A program made the translations under genes and the position numbers. A stretch of DNA of 64,000 nucleotides from NCBI GenBank assembly GCA_963558655.1, contig CAUWHJ010000009.1, positions 1 through 64,000 of the forward strand, in the 5' to 3' direction. Below the pieces are notes generated by a model. It was not told the DNA's origin. It saw only the letters and a list, made by a program, of their open reading frames with translations, and did no database searches. The first letter of the stretch is position 1. The number at the start of each line of letters is the position of its first letter. The DNA comes from UMGS1590 sp963558655 (GTDB lineage: Bacteria > Bacillota > Peptococcia > Peptococcales > Peptococcaceae). Below are positions 25,048 through 34,394 of the stretch, piece by piece.

Positions 25048-25131
25048 ACTATATCCTCCTTAATCCGAAAATAGGCTCGAGTTTCCAGCCATTTATAAAT
25101 GATAGCACATCACAACAAACATTGCAAGATT

Positions 25132-26415
25132 TTATTTTAAGTTGTAGAAACCATCTCTTCCGCGATAAACAGCACGTTCTCCAAGTTCTTCTTCAATACG
25201 CAACAACTGATTGTACTTAGCAACACGGTCTGTACGAGATGGAGCACCCGTTTTGATTTGCCCAGCGTTAGTAGCAACTGCAATATCAGCAATGGTTGTG
25301 TCTTCCGTTTCTCCGGAACGATGAGATACGACCGCAGTGTAGCCGGCTTCCTTCGCCATTTCAATGGCTTCAAGCGTTTCCGTCAAGGTACCAATCTGAT
25401 TAACCTTGATAAGAATGCTGTTAGCCACACCACCGTCAATACCACGAATCAGGCGACGTGTGTTGGTAACAAAAAGGTCATCACCAACCAACTGAACACG
25501 TTTACCAATGCGTTCAGTCATTTCTTTCCAGCCATCCCAATCGTCCTCATACAAACCATCTTCGATCGAAATGATTGGGTACTTATCAAGCATCGATTCA
25601 TAGAAATCAACCATTTCGCTGGCAGTGCGATCTACCCCTTCACCAGCAAGATGGTAAATGCCATCTTTATAAAGTTCAGAAGATGCAACGTCAATAGCAA
25701 GATAAACATCTTCACCAGGAACAAAGCCGGCTTTTTCAATAGCCTCTACAATCACCTGAAAAGCTTCTTCATTAGATTTCAGGTTTGGCGCAAAACCGCC
25801 TTCATCGCCTACTGCCGTGTTATATCCTTTCGCCTTCAACACGGATTTCAGCGAATGGAAAACTTCTGTCCCCATACGCAGAGCTTCCTTAAAGGATGGC
25901 GCACCAAGAGGCATAACCATAAATTCCTGAATGTCAACGTTGTTATCAGCGTGCTTACCACCATTGAGAATATTCATCATTGGCGCTGGCAGCACTTTTG
26001 CATTGGCACCGCCAATATAACGATAAAGTGGCAGTGCAGCGTCGGCAGCCGCTGCTTTCGCACAAGCCAAAGAAACACCGAGAATAGCATTGGCCCCAAA
26101 TTTGCCTTTATTATCTGTGCCATCAAGACGAATCAATTCTGCATCAATGGCTGTTTGATCACTCACATCCCAGCCAATAAGACGAGGTGCGATTTCTTCG
26201 TTGACATAGCCAACAGCCTTCGTTACACCTTTACCGAGATAACGTGCCTTATCACCATCACGTAATTCAACGGCTTCAAAAGCACCTGTAGAGGCCCCAG
26301 ATGGTACTGCTGCGCGACCAAGATCGCCATATTCTGTAACAACATCCACCTCTACCGTTGGGTTGCCACGAGAGTCCAAAATTTCTCTTGCCACAATGCG
26401 TTCAATTTTTGCCAT
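25132..26415 (-). CDS. eno: enolase
   Basis: Enolase converts 2-phosphoglycerate to phosphoenolpyruvate. The 427-residue protein has the N-terminal IxAREILDSRGNPTVEVD motif, catalytic Glu and Lys regions (GDEGGFAPN; NSILIKVNQIGTLTET) and the SHRSGETEDT motif with metal and substrate contacts. It is 14 bp after gpmI in the run pgk-tpiA-gpmI-eno. Confidence 0.98.
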   Translation of the reverse strand: MAKIERIVAREILDSRGNPTVEVDVVTEYGDLGRAAVPSGASTGAFEAVELRDGDKARYLGKGVTKAVGYVNEEIAPRLIGWDVSDQTAIDAELIRLDGTDNKGKFGANAILGVSLACAKAAAADAALPLYRYIGGANAKVLPAPMMNILNGGKHADNNVDIQEFMVMPLGAPSFKEALRMGTEVFHSLKSVLKAKGYNTAVGDEGGFAPNLKSNEEAFQVIVEAIEKAGFVPGEDVYLAIDVASSELYKDGIYHLAGEGVDRTASEMVDFYESMLDKYPIISIEDGLYEDDWDGWKEMTERIGKRVQLVGDDLFVTNTRRLIRGIDGGVANSILIKVNQIGTLTETLEAIEMAKEAGYTAVVSHRSGETEDTTIADIAVATNAGQIKTGAPSRTDRVAKYNQLLRIEEELGERAVYRGRDGFYNLK

Positions 26416-26429
26416 TTGTCTATCTCCTT

Positions 26430-27947
26430 TTACTTATTTAATAAAGAAGAACCTGTCATTTCCACAGGTTGATCAAGCTGCATTAAATCTAATATGGTTG
26501 GTGCTACATCGCATAAACAACCATCATGCAAAGTATGCTCATCGCCTACCAAAATTACAGGAACTGGATTGGTGGTATGTGAAGTAAATGACGCGCCATC
26601 ATCTGCACGCATTTTTTCGCAATTACCATGATCGGCGCAGATCAACATTTTTCCACCAACATTTTCAATGGTATGTACAACACGGCCAACCGCTTCATCA
26701 ACAGCTTCCATCGCTTGAACAGCAGCCTCAAGCACGCCGGTATGCCCAACCATATCTGGATTAGCAAAGTTAACCAGAATAAAGTCATACTTACCACTTT
26801 CAACGCCTTCAATAACGGTATCTGCCACCGCTTTGGCACTCATTTCAGGCTGCAAATCATATGTAGCAACTTTAGGCGATGGAATCAACACACGTTCTTC
26901 ATTGCTGTTAGGTGCTTCTACACCACCATTAAAGAACGATGTCACATGTGCATATTTTTCTGTTTCCGCAGTACGCAACTGTTTTTTCCCTTGCTTGGCG
27001 AGCCATTCTCCAAGCGTATTTTCCAATACCAAAGGAGGATAAGCAACCCGAAGCATTGGATTGAGACTTACATCATATTCTGTCATGCTAATCAATTCAA
27101 TCGTTTGCCAATTTCCGCGATCAAAGCCATCAAAAGCCGGATCCACAAAGCTACGAGTCAACTGTTTTGCGCGATCAGCACGGAAGTTAAAGAAAATAAT
27201 GCCATCGTCTTCATGAATACAGCCATCAACATTTTGGACGACCATCGGCTCAATGAATTCATCTGTCACATCATGAGCGTATGAATCGCTCATGGCGCCC
27301 AAAACATCTGAAACTTGTTTTCCTTCACCATGAACCATTGCGTTCCAAGCACGCTCTACGCGTTCCCAACGCTTATCTCGATCCATCGCATAGTAACGTC
27401 CACTAACTGTCGCTAATGTACCGACACCTAATTCTGCCATTTTTTCTTGTAACTGTGTCAAATAAGATACCCCAGAAACCGGCGAAACATCACGCCCATC
27501 CATAAAGGCATGAACAAAAACCTTTTCAATACCCATTTTCTTTGCCATAGCCAGAAGCGCATACAAATGATCTTGGTGTGAATGAACGCCACCATCAGAA
27601 AGTAGTCCCATTAAATGTAAAGCATGACCGTTTTCTCGAATGCGTGTCATCATTTCCAAAAGAACACCATTTTTTTCAAAACTTCCGTCAGCAATATCAC
27701 GACTGATACGCAAAAGATCTTGATAAACTATGCGTCCCGCACCAAGATTCAAATGGCCAACCTCCGAATTTCCTTGTTGTCCATTTGGTAAACCAACAGC
27801 CTCGCCGCTGCACAAAAGTTTTGCGTGCGAGCAACGCGCAAATAACGCATCCAACGCTGGCGTCTTCGCTTGACAAACAGCATTATTCTCACAATCAGGA
27901 TTGATGCCCCAACCATCGAGAATCATAAGTACCATCGGTTTATTCAC
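26430..27947 (-). CDS. gpmI: 2,3-bisphosphoglycerate-independent phosphoglycerate mutase
   Basis: This dimetal enzyme interconverts 3- and 2-phosphoglycerate. The 505-residue protein begins near MVLMILDGWG (metal-binding Asp), has GNSEVGHLNLGAGR with the catalytic Ser, and the late metal sites NPDMVGHTG and CADHGNCE. No ATG fits well. The GTG at 27947 overlaps the tpiA stop by 8 bp and has GAAGGA ten bases upstream, so translation is probably coupled. Confidence 0.96.
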   Translation of the reverse strand: MNKPMVLMILDGWGINPDCENNAVCQAKTPALDALFARCSHAKLLCSGEAVGLPNGQQGNSEVGHLNLGAGRIVYQDLLRISRDIADGSFEKNGVLLEMMTRIRENGHALHLMGLLSDGGVHSHQDHLYALLAMAKKMGIEKVFVHAFMDGRDVSPVSGVSYLTQLQEKMAELGVGTLATVSGRYYAMDRDKRWERVERAWNAMVHGEGKQVSDVLGAMSDSYAHDVTDEFIEPMVVQNVDGCIHEDDGIIFFNFRADRAKQLTRSFVDPAFDGFDRGNWQTIELISMTEYDVSLNPMLRVAYPPLVLENTLGEWLAKQGKKQLRTAETEKYAHVTSFFNGGVEAPNSNEERVLIPSPKVATYDLQPEMSAKAVADTVIEGVESGKYDFILVNFANPDMVGHTGVLEAAVQAMEAVDEAVGRVVHTIENVGGKMLICADHGNCEKMRADDGASFTSHTTNPVPVILVGDEHTLHDGCLCDVAPTILDLMQLDQPVEMTGSSLLNK

Positions 27948-28695
27948 AATCAGCACATCCTTCACGGATCAGCGCCAAGAAACTATCTGGTTCAAGACTT
28001 GCACCACCAATAAGCCCGCCATCAATGTCAGCTTCAGCCATCAACGCACGCATATTACTAGCCTTTGCTGAGCCTCCATAGAGCATACGTACTGCCAGCG
28101 CACGCTCACTGCCAATAAGGGTCGCTAAATGCGCGCGTAGAGCACCAATCATTTGCTGTGCATCAGAAGCAGTTGCGGTTTTTCCTGTGCCGATAGCCCA
28201 AATTGGTTCATAGGCTACAACAATTTCTTCTGGCAGCGACTGAACATCCGTAAAGATGGCATCTAACTGTGCTTTGCACCATGCTTCAGCTTGTCCGGCT
28301 TCACGTTGTTCCAAGGTTTCACCTACGCAAAGGATTGGCACAAGCCCGTTTTCAACACAATAATGATATTTCTTTGCCACAAAATCATCTGTCTCACCAA
28401 GCAACTGGCGACGTTCACTATGACCAACAATGACGTATTTTACATAGCATTCTTTCAACATATTGGCAGAAATTTCCCCTGTAAAAGCGCCCTGTTCTGC
28501 TGGATAAACATCCTGCGCCCCAATGGAAGCCTGAAGTTGTTGCCCTAGTGCAGCTAAATCTGTAAAAGGTGCACAAATTGCAACATCAGCCCCATCAGGC
28601 AGTTCATAGGTATTAAACGTTTCAACAAACGAACGCGTTTCTGCCATTGTTTTATTCATTTTCCAATTTGCCACAAATAATGGACGTTTTTTCAT
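27940..28695 (-). CDS. tpiA: triosephosphate isomerase
   Basis: The 251-residue TIM barrel has the N-terminal ANWKMNKT (Asn/Lys substrate contacts), catalytic His in VGHSERR, catalytic Glu in YEPIWAIGTGKTA (loop 6) and LYGGSAKASN plus GGASL for phosphate binding. The start at 28695 lies one base after the pgk stop with GGGAGGA upstream. Confidence 0.98.
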   Translation of the reverse strand: MKKRPLFVANWKMNKTMAETRSFVETFNTYELPDGADVAICAPFTDLAALGQQLQASIGAQDVYPAEQGAFTGEISANMLKECYVKYVIVGHSERRQLLGETDDFVAKKYHYCVENGLVPILCVGETLEQREAGQAEAWCKAQLDAIFTDVQSLPEEIVVAYEPIWAIGTGKTATASDAQQMIGALRAHLATLIGSERALAVRMLYGGSAKASNMRALMAEADIDGGLIGGASLEPDSFLALIREGCADCE

Positions 28696-28696
28696 T

Positions 28697-29890
28697 TCAG
28701 TCCTCCCGTTCTTCCAGAACAGCCAACCCAGGCAGCAAACGACCTTCCATAAATTCCAACGAAGCACCACCGCCAGTCGAAATGTGGCTTATTTGATCTG
28801 CCATGCCAGATTTTTTCACAGCAGCCACAGAATCCCCGCCACCAACAACAGAATAAGCATCAGAAAGAGCCACAGCTTTTGCGAGTTCATTAGTACCTAC
28901 GGCAAACGCATCTTGTTCAAAAACGCCCATAGGGCCATTCCAAATCACCGTTTTTGCCGTGCGGATTTTTTCTTCTGCCAGCGCAATAGTCTTTGGCCCA
29001 ATATCCAGCGCCATCCAGCCATCATCGATCGCATCAATATCAGCTGTTTTTGCTGTTTCTGGTGCATCAAAAGCCGCTGCAATAGTCACGTCAACTGGTA
29101 ACAATAAATCTGTACCAGCTTCTGCTGCTTGAGCCAATGTTTCCTTAGCAACATCAAGGCTATCATTTTCAACAAGCGAAGCTTTCATATCATAACCCTG
29201 AGCAGCTAAGAAGGTGTTTGCCATCCCACCACCAATGATGATGGTGTCTGCTTTACCAATCAAATAACTGACAACGCCAATTTTATCGGAAATCTTAGCA
29301 CCACCAATAATAGCAACAAATGGTTTGATTGGATTCATTAAAGCCGCACCAAGTCCAGCTAATTCTTTCTTCATTAAGAAGCCACTAACACTCGGCAAAT
29401 AAGTGCCAATACCTGCTGTTGAACAATGTGCACGATGAGCCGTACCAAACGCATCATTAACAAAAATATCTCCAAGCGCAGCAAGTTTTTTTGCAAAATG
29501 CACATCATTTTTTTCTTCTTCAGGATAAAAACGCACATTTTCCAAAAGAACAACATCGCCATCATTCATGTCAGCAATCGCCGCCTCAACTTCTGGCCCA
29601 ACGCAATCATTAAGTTTTTTAACCGGTTTACCTAACAGTTCGGCAAGATGATCGCCAACTTTATCCAAACGTAATTCTTCAACAACTTTACCTTTTGGAC
29701 GACCCAAATGGCTCATAAGAATGACCTTTGCGCCATGATCAATTAAATATTGTATCGTTGGTAACGCTGCACGCATACGCACGTCATCTGTGATAGCACC
29801 TGTTGCTTTGTCTCTAGGAACATTAAAGTCTACACGAACCAACGTACGTTTTCCATTAACATCAATATCTTCAACGGTTTTCTTACCCAT
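28697..29890 (-). CDS. pgk: phosphoglycerate kinase
   Basis: Pgk makes ATP from 1,3-bisphosphoglycerate. The 397-residue protein has RVDFNVP, LMSHLGRPKG, the hinge and nucleotide region (IIGGGMANTFLA; WNGPMGVFE) and the C-terminal GGGDSVAAV...STGGGASLE. It is first in the glycolytic run. No gap gene is adjacent, so glyceraldehyde-3-phosphate dehydrogenase must be elsewhere. Two TATAAT boxes (29918-29913 and 29929-29924 on the minus strand) precede it, without clear -35 boxes. Confidence 0.98.
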   Translation of the reverse strand: MGKKTVEDIDVNGKRTLVRVDFNVPRDKATGAITDDVRMRAALPTIQYLIDHGAKVILMSHLGRPKGKVVEELRLDKVGDHLAELLGKPVKKLNDCVGPEVEAAIADMNDGDVVLLENVRFYPEEEKNDVHFAKKLAALGDIFVNDAFGTAHRAHCSTAGIGTYLPSVSGFLMKKELAGLGAALMNPIKPFVAIIGGAKISDKIGVVSYLIGKADTIIIGGGMANTFLAAQGYDMKASLVENDSLDVAKETLAQAAEAGTDLLLPVDVTIAAAFDAPETAKTADIDAIDDGWMALDIGPKTIALAEEKIRTAKTVIWNGPMGVFEQDAFAVGTNELAKAVALSDAYSVVGGGDSVAAVKKSGMADQISHISTGGGASLEFMEGRLLPGLAVLEERED

Positions 29891-30010
29891 GTCAATCCCC
29901 CTGACAGTCAAAATTATACACTCATTATAGCTGATGAGGCGTCATAAATCCATATTGGTGTACATAATTTCTTATTTTCCATACACTTCTCACAGCTACG
30001 CCACCACCGC

Positions 30011-31075
30011 TTACTGTTCAAGAAAACGTTGTAGCCGCTGCGAAGCATTTGCCGCCAACAAGGCATCCTCCAAGCGAATAATACCACTTTTAACCATGGT
30101 TGCCAAATTTTCTTCCAAAAGCATCATGCCTTCTGCACGCCCAAGTTCCATACTAACAACCAACTGTGACAAATCCTGTTCTCGAATTTGTCGCGCTATC
30201 GCCATATTGTTCAATAGAATTTCATAAGCTGCAACCAAGCTTTCTTGTTGTCTATGCACCAATAAACGCTGAGAAATAACCGCCAACAGCATTGTTGATA
30301 ATTGATGAGCAACAAGCGAACGTTCTTCAGCCGGATAATGATTGATAAAGTAGCCAATAGATTCCGCCGCCGATCCGTTGTGCATCGTTGCCAACACCAA
30401 ATGCCCGCTTTCAACCAATTTCATCGCAGCACGCATCGTTTCCAAACAATCCAATTCGCCTAACATAATTACATCAGCGTCCATACGCAAGGCATCTTTG
30501 GCACCTGCTAGAAAAGAAGTCACATCTTCCGGAATTTCACATTGATGAATCATGGCCAGTTTGTTTTGAAAGCGATATTCTATCGGCGCTTCGTATGTTA
30601 AAACGTGACAAGCTCTTGTCTTATTGATACGCTCTATCATCGCTGCCAAAGTGGTAGATTTTCCGCTGCCAGTTGCCCCTGTCACTAAAACCAATCCTTG
30701 ACGTTTCTCACACAACCGAAACAACGCTTGTGGCCATCCTAACGTTTCTGCATCCGGAACGACAGATGGCAGAAATCGAATCGCCATAGCCGGACACCCC
30801 TGCATTGTATAACACCTAACGCGCAAACGCCCAACAACTGGTATCGTACAAGAAAAATCTTTGACCTTCTTTTCATCCTTTATTACAATGGACATAACTT
30901 CTGAAGGTTTAATATCTTTATGAGCTTGCAAAAACGCTTCAAGCCGCCGAAATATTTCACTACTGCATTCCCCCAATTTTTCCAATCGCCCCAGACGTCT
31001 TATCATTGCAACGCCATTGTACTCAATATGAAGATCCGTTGCACCCAATTCTAACGCTTGTTGTAAATAATCCAT
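30011..31075 (-). CDS. pilT: PilT-like twitching-motility ATPase
   Basis: PilT-type GspE-superfamily ATPases power pilus retraction. The 354-residue protein starts with the N-terminal segment of the family (ATDLHIEYN), then Walker A GATGSGKST, the Asp-box-equivalent ALRMDADVIMLGEL and the His-box LATMHNGSAAES. The segment that in PilT reads GEMRDLET is GELDCLET here, so the Arg-Asp pair is lost, which may mark a divergent paralogue. The start is 29 bp from the divergent pilD start. No pilin or pilus assembly genes are seen beside it. Confidence 0.88.
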   Translation of the reverse strand: MDYLQQALELGATDLHIEYNGVAMIRRLGRLEKLGECSSEIFRRLEAFLQAHKDIKPSEVMSIVIKDEKKVKDFSCTIPVVGRLRVRCYTMQGCPAMAIRFLPSVVPDAETLGWPQALFRLCEKRQGLVLVTGATGSGKSTTLAAMIERINKTRACHVLTYEAPIEYRFQNKLAMIHQCEIPEDVTSFLAGAKDALRMDADVIMLGELDCLETMRAAMKLVESGHLVLATMHNGSAAESIGYFINHYPAEERSLVAHQLSTMLLAVISQRLLVHRQQESLVAAYEILLNNMAIARQIREQDLSQLVVSMELGRAEGMMLLEENLATMVKSGIIRLEDALLAANASQRLQRFLEQ

Positions 31076-31104
31076 TATTTCACCTTATCTTCGAGGTCAT
31101 CATC

Positions 31105-31806
31105 ATGTATACATTCTTATTCTTTTTAATCGGTTGTTGCTTAGGCAGCTTCATTCCATGCTTTGCCGAACGTCGAGAAAAACAACTTTCTCAAAGTGGC
31201 CGTTCACAATGCATGACATGCGGGAAAACACTTTCTGCATTTGAACTTATTCCCATCATTAGCTTTTTATTGTGTCATGGCCGTTGCCGCAACTGCCACG
31301 CTCCCATCCCTAAAATCTATCTTTTTTCCGAAATATTGCTTGGACTCATCGGCGCCTACCTGGGATACCATACACACACTCCCTTGCATACGCTTCTTCT
31401 CCTGATCACTTTTTGCCTCCTGCTATTGTTGAGCATAGATGATTATGATACCCTTCACATTCATGACAGCGATCTGTTCATCTACCTTACCGTATTATTA
31501 ATAGACAGTATATTATTCGGAGATCATCTGTGGCTCAATCAAATGCTTGGCGCTTCACTTATGGGGTTAATGCTTTTTCTCATCGCCAAAATTTTTCCAG
31601 GCGGCCTTGGCAGTGGAGACATTCTCTTTATCGCAATCTCAGGATTTTACTTAGGAATTCCTAGAATTTGCTACGCATTTTGCCTTGGCATCTTATGTGC
31701 TGTTATTTATGCCATTTATCTTTTTGCCACTCAAGCTGCAACCCGAAAAACCGCCATCCCTTTGATTCCATTTTTAGCCATCGGCACAGCTTTTCTCCTG
31801 CTATGA
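31105..31806 (+). CDS. pilD: type IV prepilin leader peptidase/N-methyltransferase
   Basis: The 233-residue membrane protein processes prepilins. It begins with a hydrophobic helix LFFLIGCCLGSF, then a cytoplasmic zinc-type domain with CMTC and CRNC pairs, and about six more helices holding the two catalytic aspartates (LLSIDDYD and GLGSGDI, the GxGD motif). The ATG at 31105 has GAGGT upstream; longer frames overlap pilT. It is divergent from pilT, and the pair suggests type IV pili or competence pseudopili encoded elsewhere. Confidence 0.93.
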   Translation: MYTFLFFLIGCCLGSFIPCFAERREKQLSQSGRSQCMTCGKTLSAFELIPIISFLLCHGRCRNCHAPIPKIYLFSEILLGLIGAYLGYHTHTPLHTLLLLITFCLLLLLSIDDYDTLHIHDSDLFIYLTVLLIDSILFGDHLWLNQMLGASLMGLMLFLIAKIFPGGLGSGDILFIAISGFYLGIPRICYAFCLGILCAVIYAIYLFATQAATRKTAIPLIPFLAIGTAFLLL

Positions 31807-31905
31807 ACACAATCGCTTTTTTAAAACAGTTATTTTCCAAAAGACACGTTAAACATATATTTCATAGGAATATTACCATCCTCACTATCACATTCAACAG
31901 TATTG

Positions 31906-31914
31906 TGTTATAAT
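31906..31914 (+). promoter_or_regulatory. extended -10 promoter for the 198-residue unknown gene
   Basis: TGT-TATAAT (31906-31914) lies 32 bp before the start codon. The -35 region is not recognisable. Between pilD (31806) and this site only a 36-codon frame without a ribosome site is present. Confidence 0.55.
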
Positions 31915-31946
31915 ATTAATATTCCATCCATTCAGGAGGTAGCTTT

Positions 31947-32543
31947 ATGAGACCCACCAATGAAGCTTTGATCAGAAAGTTCAGTCAAGATATTGATTTA
32001 TTAGCACTTCAGCCTGCTGATATGCTTTCTGACGAAGCGTTTCTGCAGCGAACAAATGATAACACTGACAAAGTCATTTACAGTATCGCAAAAGCCAACG
32101 AAGTAGCCACAAAACTGTTCCTTACTTCACACCAGTTCACCAATGTAGTTGGTACGGACATTTATATCTACATTGGCAATAATCCTGGTCAAGATACTTA
32201 TCAAATGCTGCTTGATGAAATGTCCAAAATTCGCCGCCTGGATGAAAAACTAATGACTTTTTTGCGTGATGAATGTAACGACTCTTTAACAGAAATACAT
32301 TTAACCGAAGAGCTGCCAGATAAAGTTATCGAAAAAGTTGATGAAGTGGTTACAGAAACACCCCATCATCTCATCTACTCTAATATATCCGACAGCTTAA
32401 TCAATCGTGGTATCTCCGATGTCCTACTTGAAAACCATTTTAACATGATTGGTGATACCCACATCTTCATTTATAATGACAACGCCATTGGAGCTCAAAT
32501 GATTAGTCGGTTAAGCCAAGAATCCTTTACCGCATTAGAATAA
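31947..32543 (+). CDS. unknown conserved-looking acidic protein
   Basis: I do not recognise this 198-residue protein. It is soluble, acidic and predicted largely helical. It has a DIYIYIGNNPGQD stretch near residue 72 and a similar DTHIFIYNDNAIGAQM stretch near 168, which might be two copies of a short strand-turn unit. There is no signal peptide, membrane segment or catalytic motif. It has a clear ribosome site (CAGGAGGT), an extended -10 promoter and its own terminator, so it is a real monocistronic gene. Neighbours (pilD and an aminotransferase) give no hint of its job. Confidence 0.7.
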   Translation: MRPTNEALIRKFSQDIDLLALQPADMLSDEAFLQRTNDNTDKVIYSIAKANEVATKLFLTSHQFTNVVGTDIYIYIGNNPGQDTYQMLLDEMSKIRRLDEKLMTFLRDECNDSLTEIHLTEELPDKVIEKVDEVVTETPHHLIYSNISDSLINRGISDVLLENHFNMIGDTHIFIYNDNAIGAQMISRLSQESFTALE

Positions 32544-32548
32544 CCATT

Positions 32549-32588
32549 ACCTACTCGCAATCTTTGTACTGTTGCGTGTAGGTTTTTT
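32549..32588 (+). terminator. terminator of the 198-residue unknown gene
   Basis: CCTAC/GTAGG and CGCAA/TTGCG helices separated by a T-T mismatch (32550-32560 with 32572-32582), followed by TTTTTT. Confidence 0.8.
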
Positions 32589-32605
32589 ATATTTCCAAAT
32601 ATACA

Positions 32606-32640
32606 AAAAATCGCTTGTTCTTTTTGAACAAGCGATTTTC
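32606..32640 (-). terminator. terminator after the aminotransferase gene
   Basis: A 14-bp AAAATCGCTTGTTC/GAACAAGCGATTTT stem (32607-32620 with 32626-32639). The A/T-rich arms supply the T run for leftward transcripts. Confidence 0.85.
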
Positions 32641-32654
32641 AGTTTTAGCAAAGA

Positions 32655-33848
32655 TTATTTACGACCAGGATATGCTTCTAATGCTTTAGAAAGAACGGTC
32701 ATAGATTTTTCCATATCTTCTGCCTTAAGAACATAAGCGATACGTACTTCATCAACACCATGACCTGGCTGAGAGTAGAAACTTGCAAGAGGAGCCATCA
32801 TAAGCGTTTCGCCATTATAGTCGAAGTTTTCGAGCATCCAAACAATAAATTTCTCAGCATCATCAACAGGAAGTTTAACAGAAATGTAGAATGCACCTTC
32901 TGGTTTAGCGCAAACAACACCTGGCATCTTCTGCAAAGCATCATAAGTCACATCACGACGATGTTTATATTCTTCATTAACTTCATCAAGATAACTCTTT
33001 GGCGTGTCTGCATAAAGAGCAGTAGCACCAATCATATCAAGGGTTGATACGGAAAGACGACCCTGGCAAAGTTTGAGCACATTAGCAATAACTTCTTGAT
33101 TCTTACTAGCCAAGCTACCAATACGAGCACCGCAAGCACTGTAACGCTTAGATACAGAATCAATCATAATGAGACGATCTTTCAATTCTGGGAAATAAGC
33201 CAAACTATAGAATTCACCATCGTAAACAAATTCACGATAAACTTCATCAGCAATAACGAAGAGATCGCGTTCTACTGCGATTTCAGCCACCATCTGCAAC
33301 TCTTCTTTGGTGTAAACAACACCCGTAGGGTTACTTGGGTTCGTAATGATGATTGCACGTGCTTTATCGCTAATCTGAGCAAGAACTTCTTCTTTAGATG
33401 GTAAACGATAACCGTTTTCAGCAGCAGTAACAATGCCTTCTACACCAACGCTAACAGCAGAAGCAAACCCATTATAATTGGTATAGAAAGGTTCAACTAC
33501 AACAACGGATTCGCCAGGATCGCAAATAGCCATCATTGCGAACATCAGCGCTTCAGAACCACCATTGGTAATGAGAATATCTTCTGGTGCAAAGTCCATA
33601 TTGTTACGCTTGTAGTAATCGCTGATTTTTTCGATCAGAGTGAAATCACCATGGGAATCTGCATATTCGAGAACATCTTGTTTGAAGTTCTTAATAGCTT
33701 CAAAATAGCCTTCTGGCGTTTTGATGTCTGGCTGACCAATGTTCAAAGGATATACCTTTTTACCATTAGCACGTGCAGCATTGGCATAAGGCACCAATTT
33801 GCGGATAGGAGATTCTTGCATATTGCTAATACGATTTGAGCATTTCAT
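32655..33848 (-). CDS. pyridoxal-phosphate aminotransferase, class I/II
   Basis: The 397-residue protein belongs to fold-type I aminotransferases. It has NIGQPDIKTP (substrate Gly region), NGGSEAL (PLP phosphate), NPSNPTG (Asn contacts PLP), ADEVYREF (Asp to the PLP nitrogen), SVSKRYSACGARIG (Schiff-base Lys) and the late RIAYVL arginine for the substrate carboxylate. The substrate is not clear; aspartate, aromatic amino acids or LL-DAP precursors are possible. The start at 33848 has GGAGG nine bases upstream. Confidence 0.9.
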   Translation of the reverse strand: MKCSNRISNMQESPIRKLVPYANAARANGKKVYPLNIGQPDIKTPEGYFEAIKNFKQDVLEYADSHGDFTLIEKISDYYKRNNMDFAPEDILITNGGSEALMFAMMAICDPGESVVVVEPFYTNYNGFASAVSVGVEGIVTAAENGYRLPSKEEVLAQISDKARAIIITNPSNPTGVVYTKEELQMVAEIAVERDLFVIADEVYREFVYDGEFYSLAYFPELKDRLIMIDSVSKRYSACGARIGSLASKNQEVIANVLKLCQGRLSVSTLDMIGATALYADTPKSYLDEVNEEYKHRRDVTYDALQKMPGVVCAKPEGAFYISVKLPVDDAEKFIVWMLENFDYNGETLMMAPLASFYSQPGHGVDEVRIAYVLKAEDMEKSMTVLSKALEAYPGRK

Positions 33849-34350
33849 TAGAATTGCCTCCATTCTTCAATCTTAGATCCGATTCTGTCTCAATTTCCCG
33901 GACCAATATTCTACTCTTTTAATTTATCACATCTTTTCTAAAATTTCGACCTTTATTTTTCCCGAAAATGTCCGTATTTTTTATTATATTTAGTCACTAT
34001 TTCATATTCAGATAGATGCACATGCCTATAAAAGCTCCATCACTTTAGCGAATTTTTTCACAATAACGATCATTTCGAGAACTTGGAATTCAAAGTTTAT
34101 AGCAATCTTTTTTTTCGCAGTTCCTATCTAACATACATTTTTAACAAACACATAGCTTTCCCAATGTCAAAAATCAATAAATAATATCTATGCTAATAAA
34201 AAAGTCATCACCCACTCAAAAGTCTCTACCATCACCATGAGATTTTCTGTTTGTATGCACGTTTTTCTATCAAAAATACCGTTCACACTTCTCTTATAAT
34301 TCGTTCAATCATAAACATAAAACCAATGATTTTGTTCCCTACTTTAATAA
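33849..34350. other. AT-rich intergenic stretch, no gene seen
   Basis: About 500 bp between the aminotransferase start and the dnaB terminator. I find no reading frame with a ribosome site, no tRNA and no convincing hairpin. It should contain the aminotransferase promoter near 33900-33960. An unannotated small RNA cannot be excluded. Confidence 0.5.
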
Positions 34351-34354
34351 TAAT

Positions 34355-34390
34355 ATAAAAAAGACCAAGCAGTATCATCTGCCTGGTCTT
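34355..34390 (-). terminator. terminator after dnaB
   Basis: A 12-bp stem in minus-strand RNA (34379-34390 with 34361-34372, one G-U pair) followed by TTTTTT, just after the dnaB stop. Confidence 0.85.
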
Positions 34391-34394
34391 AAAA

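Noticed and set aside
25258..26265. 335-codon plus-strand open frame
   Set aside because: It is antisense to eno with low-complexity translation; a reading-frame shadow.
31803..31913. 36-codon frame overlapping the pilD stop (ATGA)
   Set aside because: No ribosome site except by coupling, no recognisable sequence, and it ends inside the promoter of the next gene.
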